64,000 bases of DNA, from NCBI RefSeq assembly GCF_019402665.1, contig NZ_VSST01000037.1:186001-250000 (forward strand). Reading direction: 5' to 3'. Positions 21,220-29,209 of this stretch are shown here, in pieces (within the stretch, counting starts at the first letter, position 1; each line of letters starts with the position of its first letter). Position numbers and translations under genes: made by a program. The notes under the pieces were generated by a model. It was not told the DNA's origin. It ran no database searches and worked only from the letters and a program-made list of their open reading frames with translations. The DNA is from Bradyrhizobium canariense. Its GTDB lineage: Bacteria > Pseudomonadota > Alphaproteobacteria > Rhizobiales > Xanthobacteraceae.

Positions 21220-21639
21220 ATGACGCAACGACTTGCAACGGTCGCACTTGGGCTCTCCCTGCTGGCCGCGAGCCTCGCCCACGCGCAGGACCGCCCGATC
21301 GGCTTTTTGACGCCGTCGAAAAACATCGCCTGCCAGTTCTTCACTGACAATGGTCAAGGCGTGCTCCGCTGCGACATCATGAACCTGGAGACGCGGCCGC
21401 GCCGTCCGGCCGATTGCGAGCTCGAATGGGGCAACGCCTTCGAGATGAGCGCGAAAGGCAGCGCAGGCCGCATCTGCGTCGGCGATACCATCATGGACCC
21501 GTCATTGCAGGTGCTGTCCTATGGCGAGGTCTGGCAGCGCGCGGGGTTTACGTGCCGGTCGGAGCCGACGGGGCTGACGTGCTTCAATGCGATGCAGCGC
21601 GGGTTCTCGCTGGCGCGGGCAGAGCAGAAGGTGTTTTGA
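21220..21639 (+). CDS. Secreted DUF6636-like protein
   Basis: A 139-residue protein with a Sec signal peptide (MTQRLATVALGLSLLAASLA, cleavage near AHAQ). The mature part has several Cys (NIACQFF, LRCDI, DCELEW, RICVGD, FTCRS, LTCFN) in a small beta-rich fold. The pattern GFLTPSKNIACQF...LRCDI matches what I know as the DUF6636 family, exported proteins of unknown function. The ATG at 21220 follows a GGGGCAGGAG ribosome-binding site; the longer frame upstream is repeat-derived. Confidence 0.75.
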   Translation: MTQRLATVALGLSLLAASLAHAQDRPIGFLTPSKNIACQFFTDNGQGVLRCDIMNLETRPRRPADCELEWGNAFEMSAKGSAGRICVGDTIMDPSLQVLSYGEVWQRAGFTCRSEPTGLTCFNAMQRGFSLARAEQKVF

Positions 21640-21642
21640 GGA

Positions 21643-21712
21643 GTAGCCCGCATGGAGCGGAGCGGAATGCGGGAACGCCGTCCCGGATTTCGCTCCGCTC
21701 CATCCGGGCTAC
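21643..21712. repeat. Inverted repeat, GTAGCCCG...CGGGCTAC
   Basis: A palindromic element with outer arms GTAGCCCG / CGGGCTAC and inner GGAGCGGAGCG / CGCTCCGCTCC segments. It directly follows the DUF6636 stop. A related half-copy (CCCGGATTTC...TCCATCCGGGCTACG) occurs at 22754-22785. Confidence 0.65.
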
Positions 21713-21793
21713 GCTTCCGAGGCTTGATTGCTTGCGTCGCGTCAACTTGGGAGCGCGTAGCCCGAATGAAACGCGACGACAGCGCCACACTCC

Positions 21794-21904
21794 GTCGTTG
21801 CGAGCGCGGCGAAGCAATCCAGCCACCGATTTAGGGGAGGCTCAGTATCTTTCCACGGAAACAGTCTGGATTGCTTCGTCGCAAGGGCTCCTCGCAATGA
21901 CGGC
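21794..21904. repeat. Inverted repeat around GCAATCCAG / CTGGATTGC
   Basis: Arms CGTTGCGAGCG...GAAGCAATCCAG and CTGGATTGCTTCGTCGCAAGGGCTCCTCGCAATGACGG flank about 40 bases. The same element recurs at 27790-27874, so this is a dispersed family. Confidence 0.65.
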
Positions 21905-21921
21905 GGGGAGGCAGCTGCGCA

Positions 21922-22527
21922 CTATTCGATGATCGGCACATGCTTGGCCGCGGTCCGTGGCGCGGTGCCATCGAGGCGCGGGTCGTCGGCGATCTCGATC
22001 TGGCGGCGGAACGGGCGGAAGCCCGAGCGCTGGTAGAACGCGACGGCCGACGGATGATCGAAGGTGCAGGTGTGCACCCAGACGCGAGACAGGTCGCGTG
22101 ACCATGCGAGCTCAAGTGCACGGTTCATCAGGAAGCGTGCGGCACCGCTGCCGATCAGTTTCGCGGTGACACCGAAATACACGAGCTCGCACTGGCCGGC
22201 CTCGCGAAAGTCCAGCTCCAGCAGGCCTTCATCGTTGCCGTCCACGACAAGCGCATAGACCTCGACGCCCGGTGCATGGATGATTGCGGCGAGCTCGGCG
22301 TCGTTCATGCGCGCCCGCGAAAACCACAACCACTCCTCACCGACGCGGCGATGGAGGTCGCGATACCAATGAAGCGCGGGGGTATCGACCTTGCGCAGGG
22401 TCCAAAGACCTGATGGAGCGCCCGGCGGATCGGCGCGGCGCGCAGGGCGCGCGGTCATCTCGAGATGGGTAACGACGGCAACGATCTTGCCGGCGGGGAT
22501 GTCGGAATAGCCGTCGGGGAGGATCAT
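21922..22527 (-). CDS. GNAT family N-acetyltransferase
   Basis: A 201-residue protein. The acetyl-CoA site falls in VTAKLIGSGAARFLMNRAL (the R/Q-x-x-G-x-G/A-type loop) and the C-terminal part has TFDHPSAVAFYQRSGFRPFRRQ, the usual GNAT ending. The N-terminal half (MILPDGYSDIPAGKIVAVVT) is less conserved. The acceptor substrate is unknown. Start at ATG 22527; an upstream in-frame start at 22563 overlaps repeat DNA. Confidence 0.85.
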   Translation of the reverse strand: MILPDGYSDIPAGKIVAVVTHLEMTARPARRADPPGAPSGLWTLRKVDTPALHWYRDLHRRVGEEWLWFSRARMNDAELAAIIHAPGVEVYALVVDGNDEGLLELDFREAGQCELVYFGVTAKLIGSGAARFLMNRALELAWSRDLSRVWVHTCTFDHPSAVAFYQRSGFRPFRRQIEIADDPRLDGTAPRTAAKHVPIIE

Positions 22528-22570
22528 GGGATGCGTCCCGTTGAAGCTGAGCGCCGGCCACACATTCCGG

Positions 22571-22695
22571 GTCGTCCTGGCGAAAGCCAGGACCCATTAC
22601 CACAGCTGGTCGCCGTTGCGGCAGGCTGGGGCCGACAGCGGTCCAAGGCAACTTAGCACGGTGGTTATGGGTCCTGGCTTTCGCCAGGACGACGG
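22571..22695. repeat. Inverted pair of a dispersed 33-base repeat
   Basis: GTCGTCCTGGCGAAAGCCAG (from 22571) continues to CCATTACCAC at 22603. Its near-exact reverse complement lies at 22661-22695. Each unit itself contains the hairpin CCTGGCGAAAGCCAGG. The same paired arrangement recurs at 30420-30532. Confidence 0.75.
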
Positions 22696-22793
22696 CGGAG
22701 TTTGTGGATACGCCTCGTTCATCGCGGCGTCAGGGTAATCGCTTCCAGAGAACCCCGGATTTCACTGCGCTCCATCCGGGCTACGAGATCGGC

Positions 22794-24299
22794 CTAACCC
22801 TCGCCCTCGTCGCTCGCGAGCACGCCCTTCACCGCCCTCGCCCAGCCCGCCAGCTTCCGCTCGCGCGTCGCCTGGCTCATGTTCGGCTTGAAGCGATGCT
22901 CGAGGCGCCAGTTGTCGGCGAACTTGGTCGGTTCGGGATAGACGCCGGCCTCGAGACCCGCGAGATAGGCGGCGCCCAGTGCCGTCGTCTCCTGGATCAG
23001 GGGGCGATCGACCGGCGCGTCGAGCAGGTCGGCGAGGCGCTGCATGGTCCAGTCGGATGCGGTCATGCCCCCATCGACGCGCAGCACCACGCTGGCGGTT
23101 TCCGAGCTCGGCCAGTCGGCGCGCATCGCGGCCCAGAGGTCGAAGGTCTGGTAGCAGACGCTTTCCAGCGCGGCATGGGCGAGCTCTGCCGGGCCGGTGT
23201 TGCGGGTGAGGCCGAACAGCGCGCCGCGCACGCGCGGATTCCAGTACGGCGCGCCCATGCCGACGAAGGCCGGGACGAGATAGACGCTCTGCATCGAATC
23301 CGATTGATCGGCGAGAGGTCCGGTCTCGGCGGCGTGCTTGATGATGCCGAGGCCGTCGCGCAGCCACTGCACCGCGCTGCCTGCGACGAAGATCGAGCCT
23401 TCGAGCGCGTAGGTGCGCTTGCCGCCGAGCTGGTAGGCGATGGTGGTGAGCAGCTTGTTCTTCGAGGCCACGGGCGTGGTGCCGGTGTTGAGCAGGGCGA
23501 AGCAGCCGGTGCCGTAGGTGGATTTCATCATGCCCGGACGGAAGCAGGCCTGGCCGATGGTCGCGGCCTGCTGGTCGCCGGCGATGCCGGAGATCGCAAT
23601 CGCGCCGCCGAACAGATCCGGCGTGCTCTCGCCGAAGCGGGCTGAGGAATCCTTCACCTCGGGCAGCATCGAGCGCGGCACGCCGATGATCTCCAAGAGC
23701 TCGTCGTCCCACTGCCCGGTGTGGATGTTAAACAACAGCGTGCGCGAGGCGTTGGTGGCGTCGGTGGCATGGACCTTGCCGCCGGTGAGGCGCCACAGCA
23801 GATAGCAATCGACGGTGCCGAACATCAATTCGCCGCGCGCGGCACGCGCCCGCGCGCCGGGGACGTGGTCGAGAATCCAGGCGACCTTGGTGCCGGAGAA
23901 ATAGGGATCGATGATCAGGCCGGTCTTCTGCGAGATCACGGGCTCGCGGCCGTCGGCTTTCAGTCTCGCGCAGATGTCGGCGGTGCGGCGGTCCTGCCAG
24001 ACGATGGCGCGATGCACGGCCTGCCCGGTGGCGCGATCCCACACCACGGTCGTCTCGCGCTGGTTGGTGATGCCGATCGCGGCGATGTCCTTTGCGCTGA
24101 TGCCGGCTTGCGCGATCGCGTCGCGGCAGACCGTCACGGTCGAGGTCCAGATGTCCTCCGGCTCGTGCTCGACCCAGCCCGAGGCGGGGAAATGCTGCGG
24201 AAACTCGGCTTGCGCCTTTGCCGCAATGGATATGTCGCCGCGAAACACGATCGCGCGCGAGGAGGTGGTGCCCTGGTCGATGGCGAGGACGAAAGACAT
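22794..24299 (-). CDS. glpK: Glycerol kinase
   Basis: A 501-residue FGGY-family kinase of standard length: glycerol + ATP to sn-glycerol 3-phosphate in the cytosol. Motifs: AIDQGTTSSRAIVF at residues 6-19 (ATP phosphate loop), ITNQRETTVVWDRATG, GIAGDQQAA around residue 260, GTGCFALLNTG and GGMTASDW (substrate and adenosine regions). It stands alone, with repeats on both sides and no glp regulator or facilitator in the window. Confidence 0.95.
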   Translation of the reverse strand: MSFVLAIDQGTTSSRAIVFRGDISIAAKAQAEFPQHFPASGWVEHEPEDIWTSTVTVCRDAIAQAGISAKDIAAIGITNQRETTVVWDRATGQAVHRAIVWQDRRTADICARLKADGREPVISQKTGLIIDPYFSGTKVAWILDHVPGARARAARGELMFGTVDCYLLWRLTGGKVHATDATNASRTLLFNIHTGQWDDELLEIIGVPRSMLPEVKDSSARFGESTPDLFGGAIAISGIAGDQQAATIGQACFRPGMMKSTYGTGCFALLNTGTTPVASKNKLLTTIAYQLGGKRTYALEGSIFVAGSAVQWLRDGLGIIKHAAETGPLADQSDSMQSVYLVPAFVGMGAPYWNPRVRGALFGLTRNTGPAELAHAALESVCYQTFDLWAAMRADWPSSETASVVLRVDGGMTASDWTMQRLADLLDAPVDRPLIQETTALGAAYLAGLEAGVYPEPTKFADNWRLEHRFKPNMSQATRERKLAGWARAVKGVLASDEGEG

Positions 24300-24431
24300 G
24301 GCAGCTTGCCCTTGGCGTGTTCCCGTGAGGAGGGGTTGTTGTGTTGGGGCAGAGAAAACGGGATTGCCGGCAGCAGGTCAAGGCGCCGGCGTTGATCCTC
24401 CCCGGGGGGGGCGGCGGCATCGGCAGTGCGC

Positions 24432-24598
24432 TCCCTCCCCCGCTTGCGGGGGAGGGCTGGGGTGAGGGCTGTCTCCGCAATGGGATTGTCGAGAATTGCG
24501 GAGGGAATCCCCAAGGGGTGAGAGCCCTCACCCGCCGCGCGCGGACGATGCTTCGCATCGCCCGGGGCGCGTCGGCCTCTCCCGCAAGCGGGAGAGGC
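24432..24598. repeat. REP-like palindromes upstream of glpK
   Basis: CCCTCCCCC-GCTTGC-GGGGGAGGG at 24433-24456 and CCTCTCCCGCAAGCGGGAGAGG at 24576-24597 are hairpins of the same type, in opposite orientation, enclosing a further GGGTGAGAGCCCTCACCC hairpin. Similar units occur at 52415, 57374 and 33460. The 417-base gap 24300-24716 otherwise shows only presumed promoters. Confidence 0.7.
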
Positions 24599-24716
24599 GG
24601 AGCAAGCGGCGCGGTCCTTTTGAATTTCATATGCCACTGCCCTGGAGCGGGGGAGGACACCGGACTAGGACGGAGAATGCGAAAATGCTACATGCCGGGC
24701 GGGCAGATGGGGCGGC

Positions 24717-26075
24717 ATGACCTTCACTTCTTTTCAGTTCGGCGTCTTCGTCGCGATCGTCTTTGGCGTCTATTACCTGCCTTCGCTGCGCAGCTTCCAG
24801 GTCCCGCTGCTCGTCCTCGCAAGCGTGTTCTTCTATGGCTTCGGCCAGCCCGAGCTGCTGCCGCTGCTGCTCGTTGCGGTGCTCGGCACCTATCTCTGCC
24901 TCGTGCTTGCGTTTGATAACCGAACTTTCTGGATGCCGGCCGGCATCGTCTTGAATCTCGGCCTGCTGGCGTTCTTCAAATACAAGTTCCTGTTCGTTGA
25001 CGCCGCCGCGGCCCATCTGACCGGCTCCGCGCCGATCGACTTCCTGCTGCGGCTGCCGCTGCCGATCGGCATCTCGTTCTTCGCGTTCCACAACATCAGC
25101 CTGCTGGTCGATCTGACGCGCGAGAAGCGCACCGTGCGCTTGCGCGAGGTGTTCCTCTACATCATCTTCTTTCCGCAGCTGGTGTCCGGCCCGATCACGC
25201 GTGCGGCCCAGTTCATGCCGCAGATCGTTCCCAAGCGGATCGGCGACGTCGCCTTCGTCGAGGCCGCGAAGTGGATTCTGGTCGGCTATTTCTTCAAGCT
25301 GTATGTGGCGAACAATCTCAACGAGATGACGTCCTATATGGACTTCCCGCTCTACGAGACGCTGCGCACGCAGGACCGCTGGCTGCTGGTGTTCCTCTAC
25401 AGCTACCAGATCTACGCCGACTTCTTCGGCTACTCGGCGATTGCGCTCGGCCTCGGCCTGCTGTTCGGCTATCGCCTGCCCGTGAACTTCAATTTGCCCT
25501 ACATCTCGATTTCATTCTCGGAGTTCTGGACGCGTTGGCACATCTCATTGTCGAGCTGGCTCAGGACCTATTTGTACATTCCGCTCGGCGGCAACCGTCA
25601 TGGACCGGCACGAACCACTCTCAACCTGATGATCGTGATGACGCTTGGCGGTCTCTGGCATGGTGCAAGCCTGAGCTACGCGCTGTGGGGGATGGCGCAC
25701 GGGTTTCTGCTCGTGATCGAACGACCGTTCCTGAAGCTGCTGGGCGATCGAAGCCCCGCGGTGCGGGTGATCCGGATGGGCATCGTGTTCTTCTGCGTCA
25801 CGATGCTCTGGATCTTCTTCAAGCTGCCGAACTTCGACCACGCGCTCAGCTACCTCAAGGGCATGTTCGTAGCGACGGACGCGCCCAATCCGCCAAAACT
25901 GTTCACCAATCTGGCTTTGCTTTACGCCTTGCCTGTTATCCTCCAGCATATCGGCATCGGCGCGTTCGTCGAAGGCCGCTTGCGGCGATGGGAGCCGTAT
26001 CTCTATGGCGCGCTCGCAGCGCTCGCCTGTCTCGAGGCGGGGCCCGACAGCACTTTCATCTACTTCCAGTTCTGA
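24717..26075 (+). CDS. MBOAT family O-acyltransferase (AlgI/DltB-like)
   Basis: A 452-residue polytopic inner-membrane protein with about ten hydrophobic segments. Family hallmarks: FFPQLVSGPITR near residue 155, the block FWTRWHISLSSWLRTYLYIP with His275, and the invariant His in LWHGASLSYALWG (His315), with a further His at 328. Members such as AlgI, PatA and DltB pass acyl groups across the membrane to a partner that esterifies an extracytoplasmic polymer. The stop is followed one base later by an SGNH-like gene, which is the expected partner. Target polymer unknown. Confidence 0.92.
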   Translation: MTFTSFQFGVFVAIVFGVYYLPSLRSFQVPLLVLASVFFYGFGQPELLPLLLVAVLGTYLCLVLAFDNRTFWMPAGIVLNLGLLAFFKYKFLFVDAAAAHLTGSAPIDFLLRLPLPIGISFFAFHNISLLVDLTREKRTVRLREVFLYIIFFPQLVSGPITRAAQFMPQIVPKRIGDVAFVEAAKWILVGYFFKLYVANNLNEMTSYMDFPLYETLRTQDRWLLVFLYSYQIYADFFGYSAIALGLGLLFGYRLPVNFNLPYISISFSEFWTRWHISLSSWLRTYLYIPLGGNRHGPARTTLNLMIVMTLGGLWHGASLSYALWGMAHGFLLVIERPFLKLLGDRSPAVRVIRMGIVFFCVTMLWIFFKLPNFDHALSYLKGMFVATDAPNPPKLFTNLALLYALPVILQHIGIGAFVEGRLRRWEPYLYGALAALACLEAGPDSTFIYFQF

Positions 26076-26076
26076 C

Positions 26077-26970
26077 ATGCAGCAGGATTTTTCGCTTTCA
26101 TGGCTGATCAAGTGCGCGGTGGCGGCAGCCGCGCTGCTGCTGGCCTGCGCCTTCACCACGGCGCGCTTCGGCTCGGCCCTGCAGCAGCCGGCGGTCACGA
26201 CCCGCGGCGGCAGCCTCGTCAGCCTCAACCGCTATGTGCGGGATCCCACGCCTGATATCGTGCTGGTCGGCAGCTCGGTCGCCTGGCGCCTCAAGGAGGA
26301 GTATTTCTCGCCGCCGCGCGTCCGCAATCTTTCGCTGGCGGGCGGCTCACCGGTGACGGGTCTCGAGATCGTCGCGAACCGACCGACCCCGCCGAAGATC
26401 GTGCTGATCGAGACGAATGTCCTGACGCGCGAGCCGGATAGCGCGCTGATCGAGAAATTTTCCGGCGGCGCGCGCACCGAAGCGCTGCTGCTGCGCCCGG
26501 TGCGAACAGCGGTCGCGGGCTATGAAAGCTGGAAACACGGTGAACCCGATCCCGCCCGGGCGCGCGCCGAGCGGGATCGCCTGCTCAGCCAGCCGCCGGG
26601 CACGTTCGACAACAAGGTCTATCTCGACCGCGCGCTGGAGCAGATGAACGAAGCTGACCCGACCGTGCCGGTACGCGCGAATGTGGTCCGCGTCAGACAG
26701 CTCATCGAGGAACTGCAGCGGCGCGGCACCCGCGTGTTTCTGATTCACGTTCCGTTTGCGCCGGAGATCGAAGGCTCGCGCATGGTCGGGATCACCAACG
26801 AGATCGTCGACGAAGCCTTCCCGGATCGCGCGCTTTGGCTGCCGATCGATCCGCCGCGACGCGAGCTGCGTTGGGACGACGGCGTGCATCTCGACGAACG
26901 TTCGGCCCTGATCGTCGTACGCGCCATCGAGAGCGCCATCGAACGCACCTTGGCCGAGCGCCGCCCGTAG
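26077..26970 (+). CDS. SGNH-hydrolase-like membrane-anchored protein, partner of the MBOAT protein
   Basis: A 297-residue protein, start ATG 26077 one base after the MBOAT stop. A signal-anchor (about residues 8-28) places the rest in the periplasm. The hydrolase block I is IVLVGSSVAW, with Ser67 as the likely nucleophile, and block V is DDGVHLDERSA (Asp268, His271), so a Ser-Asp-His triad is plausible. The middle (ILIETNVLTREP-like segment about 110-120) matches block III of the fold. By analogy with AlgJ/AlgX and PatB it would move the acyl group, usually acetyl, onto a polysaccharide. That role is inferred from the pairing. Confidence 0.8.
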   Translation: MQQDFSLSWLIKCAVAAAALLLACAFTTARFGSALQQPAVTTRGGSLVSLNRYVRDPTPDIVLVGSSVAWRLKEEYFSPPRVRNLSLAGGSPVTGLEIVANRPTPPKIVLIETNVLTREPDSALIEKFSGGARTEALLLRPVRTAVAGYESWKHGEPDPARARAERDRLLSQPPGTFDNKVYLDRALEQMNEADPTVPVRANVVRVRQLIEELQRRGTRVFLIHVPFAPEIEGSRMVGITNEIVDEAFPDRALWLPIDPPRRELRWDDGVHLDERSALIVVRAIESAIERTLAERRP

Positions 26971-26984
26971 CGGAGGAGCGGCGG

Positions 26985-27758
26985 CTACGGCGCCGCCGTG
27001 GTCACGCCGCCGTCGATGACGATGGTCTGTCCGGTCATGAAGCTCGAAGCATCCGAGGCGAGGTAGGCCACCGCGCCTGCGATTTCGTCGGGTTCGCCGA
27101 TGCGGCGCAGCGGGGTGGTGGCGGTGCGGCGCTTTAGATTTGCGTCGTCTTCCCACAGCGCGCGGGCAAAGTCGGTCTTGACGAGGCCGGGCGCGATGCA
27201 GTTGACGCGGACGCCTTTCGGGCCCCATTCGCCGGCGAGCGAACGACACAGCGCGAAGTCAGCGGCTTTCGAGATGCCGTAGGCGCCGATCACGGTCGAA
27301 CCGCGCAGGCCGCCGATCGAGGAGATGATGACGACGGAGCCGCCTCCTCGCTCCGCCATCTGCGGGATCGCCAGCGCGGAAAGCCAGATGTTGCTCTTGA
27401 CGTTCGAGCCCATGATCTTGTCGAAGGCTTCGTCGGTGATGTCGAGCAGCGGGCCGTAATACGGGTTGACGGCGGCGTTGCAGACGAGGATGTCGATCTT
27501 GCCGTAGTGCTTGATCGTGCCCGCGATCAGCGCCTCGACCTCTTGCTTGCGCGCGATGTTGCAGGGAATGACGGTTGCCTCGCCGCCGGCCGCCTTGATG
27601 CCGTCGGCGACGTCCTGGCAGGCATCGGCCTTGCGCGAGGAGACCACGACTTTGGCGCCGAGCTTTGCGAGCAGTTCGGCGGAAGAGCGGCCAATGCCGC
27701 GGCTGGAGCCGGTGACCACGGCGACCTTGCCGGTGAGATCGAACGGGGTGTTTTTCAT
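26985..27758 (-). CDS. SDR family oxidoreductase, last gene of the pim-like operon
   Basis: A 257-residue classical short-chain dehydrogenase. NAD(P)-binding TGSSRGIGRSSA (about 15-26), NNAG-equivalent CNAAV, active-site Ser in VIISSIGG and YGISKAA (Tyr-x-x-x-Lys), and IAPGLVKTDFA after the active site. It sits at the end of a minus-strand operon of beta-oxidation genes, in the position of pimE of Rhodopseudomonas palustris; I am not certain pimE encodes an SDR, so no symbol is given. It probably reduces or oxidises a 3-hydroxy/3-keto acyl intermediate. Start ATG 27758; the longer frame is repeat-derived. Confidence 0.85.
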   Translation of the reverse strand: MKNTPFDLTGKVAVVTGSSRGIGRSSAELLAKLGAKVVVSSRKADACQDVADGIKAAGGEATVIPCNIARKQEVEALIAGTIKHYGKIDILVCNAAVNPYYGPLLDITDEAFDKIMGSNVKSNIWLSALAIPQMAERGGGSVVIISSIGGLRGSTVIGAYGISKAADFALCRSLAGEWGPKGVRVNCIAPGLVKTDFARALWEDDANLKRRTATTPLRRIGEPDEIAGAVAYLASDASSFMTGQTIVIDGGVTTAAP

Positions 27759-27789
27759 TGTTGTTGCTCCGTTGAGGCCGCGTACTCCG

Positions 27790-27874
27790 TCATTGCGAGG
27801 AGCGTAGCGACGAAGCAATCCAGACCGTCTCCGCGGAAAGACTCTGGATTGCTTCGCTTCGCTCGCAATGACGG
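27790..27874. repeat. Inverted repeat, GCAATCCAG family, inside the pim-like operon
   Basis: Arms TCATTGCGAGGAGCG...GAAGCAATCCAGA and CTCTGGATTGCTTCG...CTCGCAATGACGG lie between the pimD and SDR genes. It is the same family as 21794-21904. It could form a long mRNA hairpin that changes expression of the last gene. Confidence 0.7.
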
Positions 27875-27883
27875 TGGAGAGCC

Positions 27884-29026
27884 CTAGATCAACCCGGCAC
27901 CATCCGCCACGCGGCGCTGATGGTAGTCGGTGTCGCCGAACGAGTTCTCGATCATGGTCAGGCGCTTGAAGTAATGGCCGATCTTCGCCTCCATGGTCAT
28001 GCCGATGCCGCCGTGGAGCTGGATCGCCTGCTGCCCCACGAACTTCAGCGACTTGCCGATCTGCACCTTGGCCGCGGCAACGGCGTTGCTGCGCTCCTTG
28101 GCGTCCTCGAAATCAGCAGCCATGGTCGCGAACATCGACATCGATCGCGCCTGCTCGGTGGCGACGAACATGTCGGAGGCGCGGTGCTGCAGCGACTGAA
28201 ACGAGCCGATCGCGACACCGAACTGCTTGCGCGTCTTGATGTACTCGACCGTGGTCTTGAGCGATTCGTCCATCAGGCCGACCGCTTCGGCGCAGAGCGC
28301 GATGCGGGCTTCGTCGACCACACGCTCGATCAGCGCGAGCGAGTCGTCGGGATTGCCGAGCACCGCATCGGCACCGATTTCGACGCCGGTGAAGGTGATG
28401 TCGGCGGCGTGCAGGCCGTCCTGGGTCGGGTATGACTTCTTGGCGACGCCCTTGGCGTTGGCCGGCACCAGGAACACGCCGATGCCGCTCTTGTCGCGGC
28501 GCTCGCCCCTGGTGCGCGCGGTCACGATGAGGGTGTCTGCGTTCTCGCCGTTGAGCACGACGAACTTCTCGCCGTCGATGACCCAACCATCACCCCTCTT
28601 CTTCGCCGTCGTGGTGACGTCGAAGAGATCGTAGCGCGAGTTCTTCTCAAGCTGGGCAAAGGCGAGCGTCTTGCTGCCGTCGACGATGCTGGGCACATGC
28701 GCGGCCTTCTGCCCATCGCTGCCCGCATGCCGCAGGAAGCCGCCGCCGATCACGACGGTTGCGAGATAAGGCTCGAGCACCAGCGCCTTGCCGAGCGCTT
28801 CCATCACGATCATGGTCTCGACGCCGCCGCCGCCGAAGCCGCCATCGGCCTCCGCGAAGGGCAGACCGAGCAGGCCCTGCTCGGCGAGCTTGCCCCAGAC
28901 GGTCCGGCTCCAGCCGCCCTTCTCCTTCACGTACTTCTTGCGGCTCTCGAAATCGTAGGAATCGGTCAAGAGGCCGTCGATGCTTTCCTTGAGAAGCCGC
29001 TGCTCCTCGTTCAGATCAAAATCCAT
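27884..29026 (-). CDS. pimD: Acyl-CoA dehydrogenase, small-subunit type (PimD-like)
   Basis: A 380-residue flavoprotein of the acyl-CoA dehydrogenase family. The start is ATG 29026 (MDFDLNEEQRLLKESIDGLL), with the ribosome-binding site GGAGAG; an upstream in-frame TTG overlaps that site. Conserved features are weaker than in its neighbour: GLLGLPFAEADGGFGGG, IDGEKFVVLNG, VEYIKTRKQFGVAIGSFQSLQHR and IQLHGGIGMTMEAKIGHYFKR. A pair of unequal dehydrogenases next to each other matches PimC/PimD, in which the two subunits form one enzyme acting on pimeloyl-CoA and other dicarboxyl-CoAs. The substrate is inferred from operon order. Confidence 0.85.
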   Translation of the reverse strand: MDFDLNEEQRLLKESIDGLLTDSYDFESRKKYVKEKGGWSRTVWGKLAEQGLLGLPFAEADGGFGGGGVETMIVMEALGKALVLEPYLATVVIGGGFLRHAGSDGQKAAHVPSIVDGSKTLAFAQLEKNSRYDLFDVTTTAKKRGDGWVIDGEKFVVLNGENADTLIVTARTRGERRDKSGIGVFLVPANAKGVAKKSYPTQDGLHAADITFTGVEIGADAVLGNPDDSLALIERVVDEARIALCAEAVGLMDESLKTTVEYIKTRKQFGVAIGSFQSLQHRASDMFVATEQARSMSMFATMAADFEDAKERSNAVAAAKVQIGKSLKFVGQQAIQLHGGIGMTMEAKIGHYFKRLTMIENSFGDTDYHQRRVADGAGLI

Positions 29027-29078
29027 GTTTCTCTCCAAATCGGCCGGAATTGCCGTGCCGTCGCCTCACTCTCAGACG

Positions 29079-29202
29079 TCATCCCCGCCTTGTGCGCAAT
29101 TGCGCACTGGAGCGGGGATCCAGTAAACGCAGCCGTCCGCTTGTACTCACGACCGCCGCGGCGTACTGGGTCCCCCGCCTTCGCGGGGGACGACACCGTC
29201 AT
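29079..29202. repeat. Palindromic repeat between pimC and pimD
   Basis: TCATCCCCGC...GCGGGGATCCAG and ACTGGGTCCCCCGCCTTCGCGGGGGACGAC form two hairpins with a short palindrome TGCGCAATTGCGCA between. The style is the same as other intergenic elements in this window. Confidence 0.6.
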
Positions 29203-29209
29203 CCTTGAC

